From Dysgonomonas sp. Marseille-P4361 (GTDB taxonomy: Bacteria > Bacteroidota > Bacteroidia > Bacteroidales > Dysgonomonadaceae), in NCBI RefSeq assembly GCF_900343125.1, contig NZ_OPYL01000006.1:105540-169539 (forward strand): a stretch of DNA of 64,000 bases. Direction: 5' to 3'. A model generated the notes under the pieces. That model was not told the DNA's origin. It ran no database searches and saw nothing but the letters and a program-made list of their open reading frames with translations. The position numbers and the translations under genes were made by a program. Each line of letters begins with the position of its first letter. Within the stretch, counting starts at the first letter, position 1. Below are positions 1 to 8,260 of the stretch, in pieces.

Positions 1-474
1 ATAACAACGAGTAATGAACTTGGTGTGTATGGAAAAGATGAATTGTTATTCTTATTTTCAGCCAATAAGAATGTTCCATTACAGCCGGTAGCAAGTATAG
101 CTTCGGGGGGAGAAATCTCTCGTCTGATGCTCTGTATTAAATCTATGATTGCTGGAGCAACAGCACTTCCTACAATTATCTTTGACGAGATTGATACTGG
201 TGTCTCTGGCGAAATTGCGGATAAAATGGGAGAAGTGATGGTTGATTTTGGGCAAAAAATGCAAGTGATAGCAATTACGCATTTGCCTCAAATCGCATCT
301 AAAGGTAAAGAGCATTATAAAGTATATAAAGTTGACGAGGAAGATGCAACTAAAACCAATCTGACTCAGTTGACAATGGAGCAGCGGTTGGATGAAATTG
401 CACGCATGCTGAGTGGCTCAACTGTGACAGAAGCCGCTATTCAGAATGCCAAAGAATTACTCGGTGTAAAGTAA
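1..474 (+). CDS. recN: DNA repair protein RecN, C-terminal part (5' end outside window)
   Basis: The reading frame is open from the first base, so the gene is cut by the window edge and only about 157 C-terminal residues are seen. They contain the SMC/ABC-type signature SGGEISR followed by the Walker B block IIFDEIDTGVSG, then a switch-histidine region ITHLPQIA, the usual order in the RecN ATPase head. RecN is a cohesin-like ATPase that acts at double-strand breaks during recombinational repair. The protein ends in a short tail after the D-loop region as expected. The next gene starts 6 bases after the stop, so the two may be co-transcribed. Confidence 0.95.
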   Translation: MTTSNELGVYGKDELLFLFSANKNVPLQPVASIASGGEISRLMLCIKSMIAGATALPTIIFDEIDTGVSGEIADKMGEVMVDFGQKMQVIAITHLPQIASKGKEHYKVYKVDEEDATKTNLTQLTMEQRLDEIARMLSGSTVTEAAIQNAKELLGVK

Positions 475-480
475 AATAAG

Positions 481-1587
481 ATGATTCCTTTTCTAAATCT
501 AAAAAGAGAAAACGATAGATATGCTGATGAGATAAAGGAGGCTGTCAATCGTGTAATAGATTCAGGTTGGTATATACTTGGAGAGGAAAAGGAACGTTTC
601 GAGAAAGAGTTTGCTGCGTATTGTGGTGCAAAGTATTGTATTGGGGTTGGGAATGGTTTGGATGCTATTCGTCTTATACTGATGTCATATATGGAGCAGG
701 GAGCGATGCAGGAAGGTGATGAAGTTGTTTTGCCGGTAAATACTTTCATTGCAACGGCTTTAGCGGTGTCTCAATGTGGATTAACTCCTATTTTTGCAGA
801 CTGTGATCTAGATTCTTTTAATATTGATCCTGCTTCGGTAAGAGAGAAAATATCTGACAAAACAAAAGCTATAATAGCGGTTCACCTTTATGGGCAAGTA
901 GCTCCAATAGAAGAGCTAAAGGAGATAGCTGAAGAGTATGGTCTGAAACTGATTGAAGATGCAGCTCAGGCGCATGGTGCTGTTTATAACGGGCGACGAA
1001 CAGGGAATTTGGCTGATGCGGCAGCTTTTAGTTTTTATCCAGTCAAGAATCTGGGAGGGTTGGGTGATGCCGGAGCAGTAGTGACAAATGACGAAAGTTT
1101 ACACTCTATCGTAAAAGCCCTTTCAAATTATGGCTCAAATGAGAAGTATATACACACCTATAAAGGGTTAAATTCTCGTTTAGATGAAATGCAAGCTGCT
1201 ATATTGTCTGTAAAACTGAAATATTTAGAAGAAGACAATAAGAGAAGAAAAGCAATTGCAGCCTATTATTCGGCTAATATATACCATGAAGATATTCTTT
1301 TGTCTTCGATAAGTTTGCCCGATAGTCATGTTTTTCATTTGTATGTTATCAGAACAAAAAATAGGGCAGGACTTGAATCCTATTTGAAAAATAACGGAGT
1401 CCAAACTCAGATTCATTATCCTTCAGCAATACATAAGCAAAAGGCTTATTTGGAGTGTGCCGATCAGTTATATCCTATTGCCGAAAAGTTGCAAGATGAG
1501 GTGTTGAGTATTCCGCTTTATCCCTCTTTAACAGATAGTGAAGTCTCTGAAATATGTAACCTAATAAATAATTGGAAAAATATCTAA
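481..1587 (+). CDS. DegT/DnrJ/EryC1/StrS-family sugar aminotransferase
   Basis: This 368-residue protein has the fold-type I PLP aminotransferase pattern of the DegT/DnrJ/EryC1/StrS family: an N-terminal [12 protein letters not shown] start, the GVGNGLDAI loop that binds the cofactor phosphate, [10 protein letters not shown], and [17 protein letters not shown] in which Lys189 should form the Schiff base. The family transfers an amino group from glutamate to a nucleotide-linked keto sugar. The start resembles 3-keto-6-deoxyhexose aminotransferases of the FdtB/QdtB type, but substrate cannot be read from sequence alone. No other nucleotide-sugar genes are nearby, so its pathway partners lie elsewhere. 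Confidence 0.88.
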   Translation: MIPFLNLKRENDRYADEIKEAVNRVIDSGWYILGEEKERFEKEFAAYCGAKYCIGVGNGLDAIRLILMSYMEQGAMQEGDEVVLPVNTFIATALAVSQCGLTPIFADCDLDSFNIDPASVREKISDKTKAIIAVHLYGQVAPIEELKEIAEEYGLKLIEDAAQAHGAVYNGRRTGNLADAAAFSFYPVKNLGGLGDAGAVVTNDESLHSIVKALSNYGSNEKYIHTYKGLNSRLDEMQAAILSVKLKYLEEDNKRRKAIAAYYSANIYHEDILLSSISLPDSHVFHLYVIRTKNRAGLESYLKNNGVQTQIHYPSAIHKQKAYLECADQLYPIAEKLQDEVLSIPLYPSLTDSEVSEICNLINNWKNI

Positions 1588-1649
1588 AAAGAAGGAATAA
1601 AAATACGTTTTTTTAGTAACAGTAAACCTTCTATGTATGTTATTTGTTG

Positions 1650-1657
1650 TATCTTTG
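1650..1657 (+). promoter_or_regulatory. Bacteroidetes-type -7 box for purB
   Basis: TATCTTTG fits the TAnnTTTG consensus and lies 80 bases before the purB start, in the 150-base gap after the aminotransferase. A clear TTTG at the -33 position is not seen, so this is a consensus match only. Confidence 0.55.
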
Positions 1658-1737
1658 CAGTCTAAAGATGAGTAAATAGTGATATTGAAAATATAGTAGT
1701 ATTTGAAAATATAAAAACACAAAATTTCTAGCAATAA

Positions 1738-3081
1738 ATGATTTTGACTCCATTAACATCTATTTCACCTATAGATGGACGTTATCGCAGTAAGACTGAA
1801 AAATTAGCGGATTATTTTTCTGAGTATGCATTGATTAAATATCGTGTGTTAGTTGAAGTAGAGTATTTTATCGCTTTATGTGAATTGCCTTTGCCTCAAT
1901 TGAACGACATAGATCAATCTGTATTTCCTAAATTACAGAAAATTGTAGAGAACTTTTCGGAAGCTGATGCTCTAAAAATAAAGGAAACAGAAAAAGTGAC
2001 AAATCATGACGTAAAAGCTGTTGAATATTTTGTGAAAGAAAAATTCGATGAGCTTGGTCTAGAAAAATATAAAGAGTTTATCCATTTCGGATTAACTTCT
2101 CAGGACATAAATAACACATCGATTCCTCTTTCTCTGAAAGATGCACTGAATGAGGTGTATTATCCAATGTTAGAAGAATTGATAGCTAAGCTTAAGGCGT
2201 ATGCCGAAGAATGGAAAGATATTGCAATGTTGGCAAAAACACACGGACAACCGGCTTCTCCTACTCGTTTGGGTAAAGAAATTATGGTGTTCGTTAGCCG
2301 CCTTGAAGGGCAATTGCAATTGTTGAAATCAACTCCAATATCAGCAAAATTTGGAGGAGCTACAGGGAATTACAATGCTCATAATGTAGCTTATCCTTCA
2401 TATAACTGGAGAGATTTTGGAAATAAATTTGTGTCCGAAAAATTAGGACTTGTAAGAGAAGAGTGGACTACTCAAATATCGAACTATGATAATTTAGCAG
2501 CGGTATTTGATGCGCTAAAACGTATTGATACGATAATGATTGACCTGAACAGAGACTTCTGGCAATACATATCGATGGAATATTTTAAACAAAAAATTAA
2601 AGCAGGCGAAATCGGATCATCGGCCATGCCTCATAAGGTAAATCCGATAGATTTCGAAAATGCTGAAGGAAATCTTGGAATAGCAAATGCAATATTGGAG
2701 CATTTATCATCTAAGCTACCAATCTCTCGTTTACAGCGAGATTTGACGGATTCAACCGTGTTGCGTAACGTAGGTGTACCAATGGGACATATTGTGATAG
2801 CAATTCAAAGTACACTAAAAGGGTTAGATAAATTATTGTTAAACAAGGAGGCATTATTTAATGATTTAGAAAACTGTTGGCCTGTTGTTGCAGAAGGAAT
2901 TCAAACTATTTTGCGTCGCGAAGGGTATCCAAAACCTTATGAAGCATTAAAAGAATTGACTAGAACGAATGAAGCGATAACGGCAGAGTCGATAGCGAAC
3001 TTTATAGAAGGATTAAATGTTAGTGATGCCGTGAAAAACGAGTTAAAGCTTATTACACCACATTCATATACAGGTGTGTAA
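1738..3081 (+). CDS. purB: Adenylosuccinate lyase
   Basis: The 447-residue protein belongs to the fumarase/aspartase superfamily and carries the signature SSAMPHKVNPIDFENAEGN around residue 300, the flexible catalytic loop with the active serine. Other conserved blocks are TSQDINNTS and KTHGQPASPT. PurB removes fumarate from SAICAR and from adenylosuccinate, acting twice in purine synthesis. Length matches the E. coli-type PurB of about 450 residues. It stands alone behind its own promoter-like box and is followed 60 bases later by the rluB-like gene. Confidence 0.96.
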   Translation: MILTPLTSISPIDGRYRSKTEKLADYFSEYALIKYRVLVEVEYFIALCELPLPQLNDIDQSVFPKLQKIVENFSEADALKIKETEKVTNHDVKAVEYFVKEKFDELGLEKYKEFIHFGLTSQDINNTSIPLSLKDALNEVYYPMLEELIAKLKAYAEEWKDIAMLAKTHGQPASPTRLGKEIMVFVSRLEGQLQLLKSTPISAKFGGATGNYNAHNVAYPSYNWRDFGNKFVSEKLGLVREEWTTQISNYDNLAAVFDALKRIDTIMIDLNRDFWQYISMEYFKQKIKAGEIGSSAMPHKVNPIDFENAEGNLGIANAILEHLSSKLPISRLQRDLTDSTVLRNVGVPMGHIVIAIQSTLKGLDKLLLNKEALFNDLENCWPVVAEGIQTILRREGYPKPYEALKELTRTNEAITAESIANFIEGLNVSDAVKNELKLITPHSYTGV

Positions 3082-3141
3082 GTAGTAACCGTGAGGTTAT
3101 TAAATAAATCAATTTAGATTTTACTTTTAAACAAAGAAAAA

Positions 3142-4500
3142 ATGGTGACAGAAAACGGAAATGAAAAAGAAAACCGAGATGGCAACTCTTCTTCAGAGAA
3201 CAAAGCAGATGGAGGCGTAAAGAAAAAACGTGCACGTGTAGGAGACTTACGTAAACAGACTTTTGACACAGATCGCTCAGCGAATGAGAGAAACCCATAC
3301 AGAAGTAGTGGAGGAGACAGACAAAGTGATTCTTCTTACGGGCCTTCGAGGTCTTATGACAGAGGAGACGATAGTGAACGAAGACCTTCATACGGAAACT
3401 CTGGGAATAGAGCTACAGGAGGAAGAAGTGATTATTCAGGAAATAGAAACGGAAACTCTTATGGAGAAAGAGGAGGGAATTCTTACTCATCCAATAATAA
3501 TAGAGGTGGCGGCGGATACAATAATCGTCGTTCTTCCGAAGGAGGCTACAATAGGAGTGGAGGATATGATAATCGTCGCTCTTCTGAAGGAGGTTACAAT
3601 AGAAGCGGTGGATATGATAATCGTCGCTCTTCTGAAGGAGGTTACAATAGAAGCGGTGGATATGATAATCGTCGTTCTTCTGAAGGTGGCTATAATAAAG
3701 GTGGTGGATCTCAAAGATCTGGAGCTAGTGGCGTAAAGCGATTGGTGAAACCTGTAAAGTATAAAGAAAATATAGACCCAAGTACACCGCTAAGATTGAA
3801 TAAATATTTAGCGAATGCAGGTGTATGTTCTCGTAGAGAAGCGGATACATATATAACTTCAGGTGTAGTTAAAGTGAATGGTGTAGTGGTTAATGAACTA
3901 GGAGCCAAAGTGACGAGAGGTGACTTGGTGACTTTTAACGATCAACCGGTACGTTTGGAAAGCAAAGTTTATGTATTGCTTAACAAACCTAAAAATTGTG
4001 TAACAACATCAGATGATCCTCAAAACAGATTAACAGTGATGGACTTAGTGAAAAATGCTTGTCCAGAGCGTATTTATCCAGTAGGACGTCTTGATAGAAA
4101 TACAACTGGTGTACTTTTGCTTACAAATGATGGAGACTTAGCTTCAAAACTGATGCATCCTAAATTTAAGAAGAAAAAAATATACCAAGTAACATTAGAT
4201 CGTGATGTGGCAATTGAAGACATGCAGGCTATTGCCGATGGTATAGAGTTAGACGATGGAGAAATACATGCCGATTCAATTGCATATCAGTCAGAAGACG
4301 AATTGAATGTGATCGGTATTGAGATCCACTCAGGACGTAATCGTATTGTACGTCGTATTTTTGAGAAACTGGGTTATCAGGTAATGAAATTAGATCGTGT
4401 CTATTTTGCCGGACTTACTAAAAAGAATGTCCTTAGAGGTAAATGGCGCTATCTGACAGAAAAAGAAGTTAACATGCTTCGTATGGGAGCATTTGAATAA
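3142..4500 (+). CDS. rluB: 23S rRNA pseudouridine synthase (RluB/RsuA family) with repetitive Arg/Gly/Ser-rich N-terminus
   Basis: The catalytic part begins near residue 213: an S4 RNA-binding domain (LRLNKYLANAGVCSRREAD) is followed by the RsuA/RluB catalytic domain with GRLDRNTTGVLLL, where Asp318 is the expected catalytic aspartate. The family makes single pseudouridines in 16S or 23S rRNA. The 452-residue length is far above the usual 240-290 because of a low-complexity N-terminus of about 210 residues rich in Arg, Gly, Ser, Asn and Tyr, with four tandem 16-residue repeats. Such RGG-like tails are known on Bacteroidetes RluB proteins and probably aid RNA binding. A terminator follows. Confidence 0.9.
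   Translation: MVTENGNEKENRDGNSSSENKADGGVKKKRARVGDLRKQTFDTDRSANERNPYRSSGGDRQSDSSYGPSRSYDRGDDSERRPSYGNSGNRATGGRSDYSGNRNGNSYGERGGNSYSSNNNRGGGGYNNRRSSEGGYNRSGGYDNRRSSEGGYNRSGGYDNRRSSEGGYNRSGGYDNRRSSEGGYNKGGGSQRSGASGVKRLVKPVKYKENIDPSTPLRLNKYLANAGVCSRREADTYITSGVVKVNGVVVNELGAKVTRGDLVTFNDQPVRLESKVYVLLNKPKNCVTTSDDPQNRLTVMDLVKNACPERIYPVGRLDRNTTGVLLLTNDGDLASKLMHPKFKKKKIYQVTLDRDVAIEDMQAIADGIELDDGEIHADSIAYQSEDELNVIGIEIHSGRNRIVRRIFEKLGYQVMKLDRVYFAGLTKKNVLRGKWRYLTEKEVNMLRMGAFE
3511..3702 (+). repeat. Four tandem 48-base repeats coding a 16-residue RGG-like unit
   Basis: Units start at 3511, 3559, 3607 and 3655. The encoded unit is GGYDNRRSSEGGYNRS with small changes in the first and last copies. Units two and three differ by only two silent changes (3561 and 3606), which suggests recent slippage or recombination. 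The reading frame is kept because 48 is a multiple of three. Confidence 0.95.
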
Positions 4501-4516
4501 GAATATAAATTACAAT

Positions 4517-4555
4517 TATGGACTATATCTAAAAAAGATATAGTTCATAATTTTT
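4517..4555 (+). terminator. Intrinsic terminator after rluB
   Basis: A 14-base stem (4517-4530 with 4536-4549, one mismatch) around an A5 loop is followed by a T run at 4551-4555. It separates rluB from asnS. Confidence 0.8.
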
Positions 4556-4574
4556 GCTTATAATTGAAAAACCA

Positions 4575-5972
4575 ATGGAAAGTATTCGTAGAACGAAAAT
4601 TGTAGATTTATTTAAAGAGCCTGAATTTGGGGCTACAGTAGATGTAAAAGGATGGGTGCGTACTATTCGAGGTAATAAATATGTGAATTTTATTCATTTG
4701 AATGATGGCTCGACAATCCATAATATGCAGATCGTAGCAGATGTAGCAAAGTTTGGTGAAGAATTTTTTAAACCTATCTCTACCGGAGCATGTATTCATG
4801 TTGTTGGAACATTGGTTGAGTCGCAAGGAAAAGGACAAAATGCAGAAATACAGGCTGATGCAATAGAAGTGTATGGTACTGCTGATCCGGCTACATATCC
4901 TTTGCAAAAGAAAGGACACTCTCTTGAGTTTTTGAGAGAAATAGCCTATTTGCGTCCTCGCACAAATACATTTGGTGCAATTTTCCGCATACGTCATCAT
5001 ATGTCATATGCTATCCATAAGTATTTTAATGATAAAGGATTTTTCTATTTCCACACGCCAATCATAACAGGATCTGATGCTGAGGGTGCTGGTTCTATGT
5101 TTCAGGTGACTACTTTGGATGTCAATAATGTGCCTCGTATTGAAGATGGAAAAGTGGACTATTCGGAAGATTTCTTCGGAGCTCAAACTAACTTGACTGT
5201 ATCGGGTCAATTGGAGGGTGAATTAGGAGCAATGGCTTTAGGCGCTATTTATACTTTTGGACCTACATTCAGAGCCGAAAATTCAAATACTCCTCGTCAC
5301 CTTGCTGAATTCTGGATGATAGAACCGGAAGTCGCTTTCAACGATAATAATGACAATATGGATTTGGCTGAGGACTTCTTGAAGTACCTTATCCGTTATG
5401 CACTAGAATATTGTAAGGATGATATCGGATTCTTGAACGAGCACTTCGATAAAGAACTGATAGATCGTCTTAACTTTGTTATTGCAAATGACTTTGTTCG
5501 TTTGACTTATACCGAAGGTGTAGAAATATTAGAAAAGAGCGGACATAAGTTTGAATTCCCTGTGTATTGGGGTGCTGATTTACAGTCTGAACACGAACGT
5601 TATTTAGTTGAAAAACACTTCAAGCGTCCGGTAATATTGACAGACTATCCTAAAGAAATCAAATCTTTCTACATGAAGCAGAATGAAGACGGAAAGACTG
5701 TAAGAGGAATGGATGTCTTATTCCCTAAAATTGGAGAGATTATTGGAGGTTCAGAGCGTGAAGTCGATTATGATAAATTGGTACAACGTACTAAAGAGCT
5801 GAATATGAATACAGATCCAATCTGGTGGTATCTTGATACCCGCAAGTTTGGAACAGCTCCACATTCTGGTTTTGGTCTTGGTTTTGAGCGTTTGATCCTA
5901 TTTATTACAGGTATGGCTAATATACGAGATGTGATACCTTTTCCTCGTACACCGAATAATGCAGAGTTTTAA
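4575..5972 (+). CDS. asnS: Asparagine--tRNA ligase
   Basis: This class IIb aminoacyl-tRNA synthetase of 465 residues has an N-terminal OB-fold anticodon-binding domain (residues about 15-110: [14 protein letters not shown]) and a class II catalytic core with motif 2 ([21 protein letters not shown]) and motif 3 ([15 protein letters not shown]). The ending of motif 3 and the lack of Asp-specific insertions fit AsnRS rather than AspRS. I chose ATG 4575; an upstream TTG at 4554 lies inside the T run of the preceding terminator and adds seven unconserved residues. A terminator follows directly. Confidence 0.95.
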   Translation: MESIRRTKIVDLFKEPEFGATVDVKGWVRTIRGNKYVNFIHLNDGSTIHNMQIVADVAKFGEEFFKPISTGACIHVVGTLVESQGKGQNAEIQADAIEVYGTADPATYPLQKKGHSLEFLREIAYLRPRTNTFGAIFRIRHHMSYAIHKYFNDKGFFYFHTPIITGSDAEGAGSMFQVTTLDVNNVPRIEDGKVDYSEDFFGAQTNLTVSGQLEGELGAMALGAIYTFGPTFRAENSNTPRHLAEFWMIEPEVAFNDNNDNMDLAEDFLKYLIRYALEYCKDDIGFLNEHFDKELIDRLNFVIANDFVRLTYTEGVEILEKSGHKFEFPVYWGADLQSEHERYLVEKHFKRPVILTDYPKEIKSFYMKQNEDGKTVRGMDVLFPKIGEIIGGSEREVDYDKLVQRTKELNMNTDPIWWYLDTRKFGTAPHSGFGLGFERLILFITGMANIRDVIPFPRTPNNAEF

Positions 5973-5989
5973 TTAACTGAAAAATAATA

Positions 5990-6027
5990 GGGAAGCAGCA
6001 GGTATACTTGCTGCTTCTCTTTTTTTA
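5990..6027 (+). terminator. Intrinsic terminator after asnS
   Basis: GAAGCAGCA (5992-6000) pairs with TGCTGCTTC (6009-6017) around an 8-base loop and is followed by CT and a T7 run. Confidence 0.85.
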
Positions 6028-6028
6028 C

Positions 6029-6036
6029 TACTTTTG
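6029..6036 (+). promoter_or_regulatory. Bacteroidetes-type -7 box for the membrane protein gene
   Basis: TACTTTTG fits TAnnTTTG, directly after the asnS terminator and 29 bases before the next start codon. Confidence 0.55.
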
Positions 6037-6065
6037 TAAAAATAAGCAATATCATATTCTTTAAT

Positions 6066-7433
6066 ATGTTTGAATGCATTACTAAGTCTGCGAAAGCAAT
6101 ATTTTATAAAATAGATTCATATAGCGATGCTGTAAGGTCGAATAGAAAGTTGTATGCTATCCTTTGGATAGGTGTTATTCTAGTAAGCTTCGCTGTAGTC
6201 TTGTTCCTGAATATATCTACACCTCTGATTTCTGATGATATTACCTATCTCTATATATATGGAGAAACCGGGGAAATAACTTCTGTATCAGATATTATTC
6301 AATCTCAAAAAAATCATTATTATCTATGGGGTGGACGTAGTGTTGTCCATTTTATAGCTCAGCTATTGTTGCTGCTTCCATCTTATTTAGCCGATATACT
6401 GAATGCTACTGTCTATATTTTATTCATAAGCTTAATTTATTGGCATTGTAAAGGGAGAGGTAAAGCAAGCTTATCATTATTTGTCCTAATTGGTCTGGCT
6501 GTATGGTTTCTGCAACCAGTTTTTGGAGATACGGCATTATGGATCACAGGATCAGCTAATTACTTGTGGGGTACTACTTTTGTGTTATTGTTTTTATTAC
6601 CCTATCGTATGTATAACGGCGATAGTAAAAGTCAATTAATAACACTTTTTTATTGCACAGCCATTCTTTTATGGGGGATAATAGCCGGATGGACAAATGA
6701 AAATACAGCTGGCGCAATGGTTTTAATAGCTTTACTTTTCTTCTATTATTATAGAAAACAAGGGTGGAGTATTCCTTTATGGGCAATAAGTGGAATTGTA
6801 GGTGGTTTGATCGGGTTTTTAGTAATGATACTTGCTCCGGGAAATTTTGAGAGGGCAGGAGAGGCTTCCTCTTTGAACCTATATGTGTTTGGATACCGCC
6901 TGTTTAATTATACTCTAACCTTTTTCTATTATGGGGGAGCAGCAATACTGTTAGCTGCTGTAATGCTTGTACTTTATAATCATTTTTATAAAAAGGGATC
7001 TAGACGAGCTTCTGTTCTTAGTCTTTCACTTATATATTATATTGCAGCAATTGCTGCTGTTTATGCGATGTTGTTGTCTCCAACTTTTCCTCGTAGAGCT
7101 TTGTTTGGGGTTATAACATTTCTTATTATAGGTGCGGGTATCTTATACTATAATCTAAATTTTAAGGAGACGCTGGTGAGACAATTGCGTGCTTTGTTTT
7201 TACTTATAGGCCTCATTAGTTTTGTTTTTACTTTCTATCTAGCTTCTAAAGAAATAATTGCTTATCAACATATTGTAGTAGAAAGAGAGGCGCGTATTGA
7301 ACAAGCTAAGCGGGATGGTATAAGTTCTTGCGAGTTTGACAGGTTCGATGGAGGAATTTATATTCATGGAGAAGACCCGTATTCGGCTAAAGCTATGAGT
7401 TCGTTTTATGGAATAGAGATAGAACTTAAATAG
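6066..7433 (+). CDS. Polytopic membrane protein, DUF6056-like
   Basis: The 455-residue protein starts with a short cytoplasmic segment and then shows about ten hydrophobic helices (for example residues 30-50, 95-130, 145-160, 220-260, 305-350, 365-400). An extracytoplasmic loop after helix 1 reads PLISDDITYLYIYGE, a pattern seen in DUF6056 proteins and reminiscent of the acidic first loop of GT-C glycosyltransferases. I have only weak support for the family name and no function. The C-terminus is a soluble stretch of about 45 residues. It is monocistronic, with its own promoter box, and faces the convergent exporter gene 8 bases away. Confidence 0.7.
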   Translation: MFECITKSAKAIFYKIDSYSDAVRSNRKLYAILWIGVILVSFAVVLFLNISTPLISDDITYLYIYGETGEITSVSDIIQSQKNHYYLWGGRSVVHFIAQLLLLLPSYLADILNATVYILFISLIYWHCKGRGKASLSLFVLIGLAVWFLQPVFGDTALWITGSANYLWGTTFVLLFLLPYRMYNGDSKSQLITLFYCTAILLWGIIAGWTNENTAGAMVLIALLFFYYYRKQGWSIPLWAISGIVGGLIGFLVMILAPGNFERAGEASSLNLYVFGYRLFNYTLTFFYYGGAAILLAAVMLVLYNHFYKKGSRRASVLSLSLIYYIAAIAAVYAMLLSPTFPRRALFGVITFLIIGAGILYYNLNFKETLVRQLRALFLLIGLISFVFTFYLASKEIIAYQHIVVEREARIEQAKRDGISSCEFDRFDGGIYIHGEDPYSAKAMSSFYGIEIELK

Positions 7434-7441
7434 TTTTTACT

Positions 7442-8089
7442 TTAGAAGATATTTATTCCCATCAGGCTTCCAGTAATGATTCCCGCTATTCCTAGCGAAA
7501 TAAGTAGGGCGCCAATAATTTTATTGAAAATCTTCAATCCTCTTACATTGAATTTATTTCTTAGTTTGTTAACTATATAAGTGATTAGAAGCCACCATAG
7601 AAGAGCTCCTACTCCAATAAATAGAACAGAAAGAAGATCGTAGCCAAATGGTTTGGTAGAGTCGATGACGTTGAATCGGGCGAATAATGCAATGTAAAGG
7701 AATAAAGTAGCGATGTTGGATATTGTAAGGAGAAGAGAAGAAACAAAGACTGTCCAGTATGAACTAGAATTTTCTTTTAGCTTCTTCAGGTTTTTGGATG
7801 GGTTTTTATTAAATACTACATATCCGAATACGATAAGGACAATACTCCCTATTACCTTAAGTGGACCTTCGTGTTGTTGTATAAATTCGGTACTAAAACC
7901 TAACCCTAGTGCAGCAATAATCGCCAGTAATGCGATAATCATATCGCCGGCAACTGCTCCAAGGCCAGTTATTAGTCCATTTCTTTTTCCGTCATTTAAT
8001 GTTCGTTGAATACAGAGCATTCCTACCGGTCCCATAGGTGCCGAAGATAAAAACCCAATAAACAAACCAGTTATAATGATACTAACCAT
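7442..8089 (-). CDS. LysE/RhtB-family amino-acid exporter-like protein
   Basis: The 215-residue protein has six predicted membrane helices and the family start GLFIGFLSSAPMGPVGMLCIQRTLNDGKRNG followed by GLGAVAGDMI, matching the LysE/RhtB signature of helix 1, a glycine-rich loop and helix 2. Family members export lysine, arginine, threonine or homoserine lactone; the substrate here is unknown. Its 5' leader of about 70 bases can fold into a compact three-way junction, and a Bacteroidetes -7 box lies immediately upstream of that fold. The structured leader suggests ligand-dependent control, which is inference. Confidence 0.85.
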   Translation of the reverse strand: MVSIIITGLFIGFLSSAPMGPVGMLCIQRTLNDGKRNGLITGLGAVAGDMIIALLAIIAALGLGFSTEFIQQHEGPLKVIGSIVLIVFGYVVFNKNPSKNLKKLKENSSSYWTVFVSSLLLTISNIATLFLYIALFARFNVIDSTKPFGYDLLSVLFIGVGALLWWLLITYIVNKLRNKFNVRGLKIFNKIIGALLISLGIAGIITGSLMGINIF

Positions 8090-8103
8090 TAATAAAATAT
8101 TTC

Positions 8104-8157
8104 GGCAACCAATTTTTATGAATAAAAATTAGGGAGTGTAGCCCTGAACAAGTTGCC
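8104..8157 (-). promoter_or_regulatory. Structured leader of the LysE-type gene, candidate cis-regulatory RNA
   Basis: On the minus strand the leader can fold as a three-way junction. Stem P1 pairs 8152-8157 with 8104-8109 (GGCAAC with GTTGCC). P2 pairs AGGG with CCCT (8142-8145 with 8131-8134) around a 7-base loop. P3 pairs AATTTTTA with TAAAAATT (8123-8130 with 8111-8118) around UUCA. P2 and P3 touch with no linker. It starts right after the predicted transcription start and ends 14 bases before the start codon. No known riboswitch class is recognised. Confidence 0.45.
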
Positions 8158-8165
8158 TATTATTG

Positions 8166-8173
8166 CAAAGATA
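8166..8173 (-). promoter_or_regulatory. Bacteroidetes-type -7 box for the LysE-type gene
   Basis: On the minus strand the bases read TATCTTTG, a TAnnTTTG match. Transcription should begin near 8161, just before the structured leader. Confidence 0.6.
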
Positions 8174-8214
8174 CGACCAAAATATTTAATATGTATCTTT
8201 TTTAATATTAAAAC

Positions 8215-8253
8215 CAAGGTCTTTCTAGTCCCTACAAGATAAGTAAGACCTTG
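8215..8253 (-). terminator. Probable terminator after the TonB receptor gene
   Basis: A perfect 9-base stem (CAAGGTCTT with AAGACCTTG) with a 21-base loop lies 8 bases after the receptor stop on the minus strand and is followed by GTTTT. The long loop and short T run make it a moderate call. Confidence 0.5.
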
Positions 8254-8260
8254 TATAATG

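Noticed and set aside
3511..3702. Possible CRISPR-like repeat array
   Set aside because: The repeats are contiguous, without spacers, and keep the reading frame of rluB.
3263..3736. 157-codon frame overlapping rluB in another frame
   Set aside because: It is a shadow of the 48-base repeats; its protein is repetitive only because the rluB repeat is, and it has no promoter or start context.
4554..4574. Upstream TTG start for asnS
   Set aside because: It lies in the T run of the rluB terminator and adds unconserved residues; ATG 4575 fits the family start.
8131..8157. Plus-strand GGGAG...AGCCC resembling part of the manganese yybP-ykoY riboswitch
   Set aside because: The conserved second segment is missing and no plus-strand gene follows; the bases are better explained by the LysE leader fold on the minus strand.
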